Below, one piece after another: positions 62,283 through 64,000 of a DNA stretch of 64,000 nt (positions are counted from its first letter, which is position 1; each line of letters opens with the position of its first letter). The stretch is from Euryarchaeota archaeon UBA443 (lineage in GTDB: Archaea > Thermoplasmatota > Poseidoniia > Poseidoniales > Poseidoniaceae): assembly GCA_002499195.1 (NCBI GenBank), contig DAKS01000022.1, positions 6,119 through 70,118 of the forward strand, given 5' to 3'. A program made the translations under genes and the position numbers. Below the pieces are notes generated by a model that was given only the letters and a program-made list of their open reading frames with translations, ran no database searches and was not told the DNA's origin.

Positions 62283-64000
62283 ATGTATTGGTTGGTGCGT
62301 ATGCGGGCTCAAATTCTCTTGACGCTTTTGTTGGTGTCAAGTGTTCTTTTGCCCATGACAGTTCATGCGCAGGGCAGAGCGATCGAATTTGACATTGAAA
62401 TTTCGCATCTCGATTGGCTATCAAACGAAACTATACCTATGGATGTGCAGTTGAAAAACGCTCAATACAATACAAATTATACCTTGATTTGGGCCTTGAG
62501 AGATGTTGATGATAACGTCCTTGAAACTGGATCAAAAGTATTCAAGGCAACGGGTACTATCACTTCGAATATCATTGAGTTGAAGCATTTCTACAACAGT
62601 AATCATTTCTACAATTTTGAGGCTGAATTATACGATTCTTCGGGTATACTTCTTATCGAAGATGAACAATCCTTTACCGTCTTTCAAAACAGAAAGGTTG
62701 CACCGATTGGAAATCTTTTGGCTTTTGGTGACTCATTAAGCGATATGGGTAATGCCAAAGATTCGGTTTTGAATGTTCCAGATGTTCCTCCATATTGGCA
62801 AGGTCGTTTCTCAAATGGTATGGTTTGGATCGAATACCTCTCGCAAGCATATGGAGTGACAACAACACATGGTTCAGGTACTTCACCTGGAGACAATCGT
62901 GCCTTTGGTGGAGCACAGACCGGTGCGGGATTTTCTTATCTTCTGTTACCTAATGTCGGTTCACAAATCAGCAGTTATCTTGCAAATGTTCAATCCAGTT
63001 TTGCTTCAAACGATGTTGTTTCACTTTGGGCTGGTGGTAACGATTTCCTTTATGGAACAGCAAACGCAGATACGATCATCACCAATATGGAGAGCCACAT
63101 TCGGCAGCTTGAGTCTGCTGGCGCTACAACCTTCATCATCCCAAATCTGCCGCCGTTGGAAAAAACACCTGAGATATTGAGCCGTAGTCAAACACAGCAA
63201 CAAAACATTGCTTCTGAGGTTGTCTCATACAACAATAAACTCGCATCATTGATATCGAGTTTACAACTCGAACTTGGAATCAATGTTTATTCCGTTGACG
63301 CTTACACAATCTTCAACGATATCATCGATAACAAGGACGCTTTGGGTCTTACCAATACACAATCAGCAGCTTGTTCAGGTAACGCTGGATTACTGCCATT
63401 ACCGATTTGCAATAATGGGGATCCTGTTGTAGCAAATGCGGATGAATACATTTTCTTCGATAAGGCACACCCCACACGAGTCATGCACCAGTACATTGGA
63501 CGATTTGCTGTTGAATCGATCGGCCAAGCTGATACCGATGGGGATGGAATCATTGATGCAATCGATACATGCGATTGGACGGATGACGCTACTACGGTGA
63601 ATCAAACCGGTTGTTCTTGGTCACAACGAGACGATGATGCTGATGGTATTTTGAATTCTGATGACCAATGTCCTGATACAGAAAATGGTGCGGTCGTTGA
63701 TGAAAATGGTTGTTCAAATTCGCAAAGAGACACAGATAGTGATGGTCTTAACGATGCAATCGATCCCTGCCCGTTTAGTCCAAACCTCATCGATTATGAC
63801 CAAGATGGCTGTTCGGATTCAGAAGACTGGGATGATGATAACGACTTGGTCGCTGACTTTGAAGACAATTGTCCGAAAGGAACGATCGGTGTTCATTCCA
63901 ATGATCTTGATGCTGATGGTTGCTCTGATCTTGAAGATGATGACATTGATGGTGATGGCCTCTCAAATACTCAAGAGGATGCAATCGGCGCTGATAAGAG
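62283..64000 (+). CDS. Secreted GDSL/SGNH hydrolase with thrombospondin-3-like Ca2+ repeats (C-terminus cut by the window edge)
   Basis: About 572 residues are visible before the right edge. A signal peptide (LLTLLLVSSVLLPMTVHAQG) precedes a beta domain (about 30-135). The hydrolase follows, with block I LAFGDSLSDMGN, the Gly/Asn blocks and WAGGNDFLYG, and the Asp/His block FFDKAHPTRVMH, as in GDSL esterases and thermolabile haemolysin-like lipases. From about residue 415, repeats such as DTDGDGIIDAIDTC, DDDADGILNSDDQC and DTDSDGLNDAIDPC are thrombospondin type-3-like Ca2+-binding repeats. It is probably an extracellular lipase or esterase; the anchor is beyond the window. ATG at 62301 is an alternative start. 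Confidence 0.9.
   Translation, partial: MYWLVRMRAQILLTLLLVSSVLLPMTVHAQGRAIEFDIEISHLDWLSNETIPMDVQLKNAQYNTNYTLIWALRDVDDNVLETGSKVFKATGTITSNIIELKHFYNSNHFYNFEAELYDSSGILLIEDEQSFTVFQNRKVAPIGNLLAFGDSLSDMGNAKDSVLNVPDVPPYWQGRFSNGMVWIEYLSQAYGVTTTHGSGTSPGDNRAFGGAQTGAGFSYLLLPNVGSQISSYLANVQSSFASNDVVSLWAGGNDFLYGTANADTIITNMESHIRQLESAGATTFIIPNLPPLEKTPEILSRSQTQQQNIASEVVSYNNKLASLISSLQLELGINVYSVDAYTIFNDIIDNKDALGLTNTQSAACSGNAGLLPLPICNNGDPVVANADEYIFFDKAHPTRVMHQYIGRFAVESIGQADTDGDGIIDAIDTCDWTDDATTVNQTGCSWSQRDDDADGILNSDDQCPDTENGAVVDENGCSNSQRDTDSDGLNDAIDPCPFSPNLIDYDQDGCSDSEDWDDDNDLVADFEDNCPKGTIGVHSNDLDADGCSDLEDDDIDGDGLSNTQEDAIGADK

Overview
The window looks like chromosome from a marine euryarchaeon, most probably Marine Group II (Candidatus Poseidoniales). 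The archaeal markers are GatD, the RFC small subunit, a membrane-anchored LonB, TFB, UPF0147, ribosomal protein eL40, an archaeal-type AspRS, TrmI, a prepilin peptidase of archaeal style and an elongator tRNA-Met whose intron fits a perfect bulge-helix-bulge. Very large secreted surface proteins and several bacterial-type genes (MetK, RhlE-like helicase, GH1) also fit that group. The lineage is an inference from gene content; no marker phylogeny could be run.

Layout. 1-4.8 kb: a partial carboxyltransferase, gatD and an intron-containing tRNA-Met (all minus), a membrane protein, a small ORF and rfcS. 4.8-18.6 kb: a plus-strand, probably co-transcribed set of a 3050-aa adhesin with seven copies of a ~327-aa supermodule, a second Ig-like surface protein, and a GH1 glycosidase fused to a sugar-1-phosphate nucleotidyltransferase. 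Convergent to it lies a secreted DNase-I-like enzyme followed by a galactokinase-type kinase (18.6-20.4 kb). Together these supply hydrolase, kinase and nucleotidyltransferase functions for sugar salvage. 20.4-32.2 kb: a TPR protein, a luciferase-like monooxygenase, an asparaginase-II-like amidohydrolase, then a cluster resembling 2-aminophenol/2-aminomuconate catabolism: AmnC-type dehydrogenase, AmnB-type extradiol dioxygenase, and an AmnA-type subunit fused to an AmnD/RidA-type deaminase. panB lies inside it. An EF-hand-bearing amino-acid permease, an SDR and a kynurenine-formamidase-like hydrolase follow.

32.2-54.3 kb: information processing and housekeeping (aspS, bacterial-type metK, trmI, lonB, UPF0147, eL40, tfb, purA, tRNA-Ala) interleaved with surface proteins (an SGNH/NEW3-like protein with a cytoplasmic zinc ribbon; a protein with an extracellular CGHC motif), transporters and a prepilin peptidase. 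54.3-57.3 kb: an AT-rich region bounded by tRNA-Ala and a tRNA-3'-end-like remnant; it carries a lipoprotein with LDL-receptor-A-like motifs and a PGF-CTERM-like tail, plus a startless gene fragment. 57.3-64 kb: an RhlE-like helicase, DUF1826, small membrane proteins, an AmpG-like MFS transporter flanked by a gene and its truncated paralogue, an EF-hand protein and a GDSL hydrolase with thrombospondin-3-like repeats that runs off the right edge.

The strongest candidates for new biology are the GH1-nucleotidyltransferase fusion with its neighbouring kinase, and the archaeal aminophenol/aminomuconate cluster with its fused dioxygenase subunit and deaminase. No CRISPR array, transposase, integrase or rRNA gene was seen, and no stretch above 300 bases lacks a gene.
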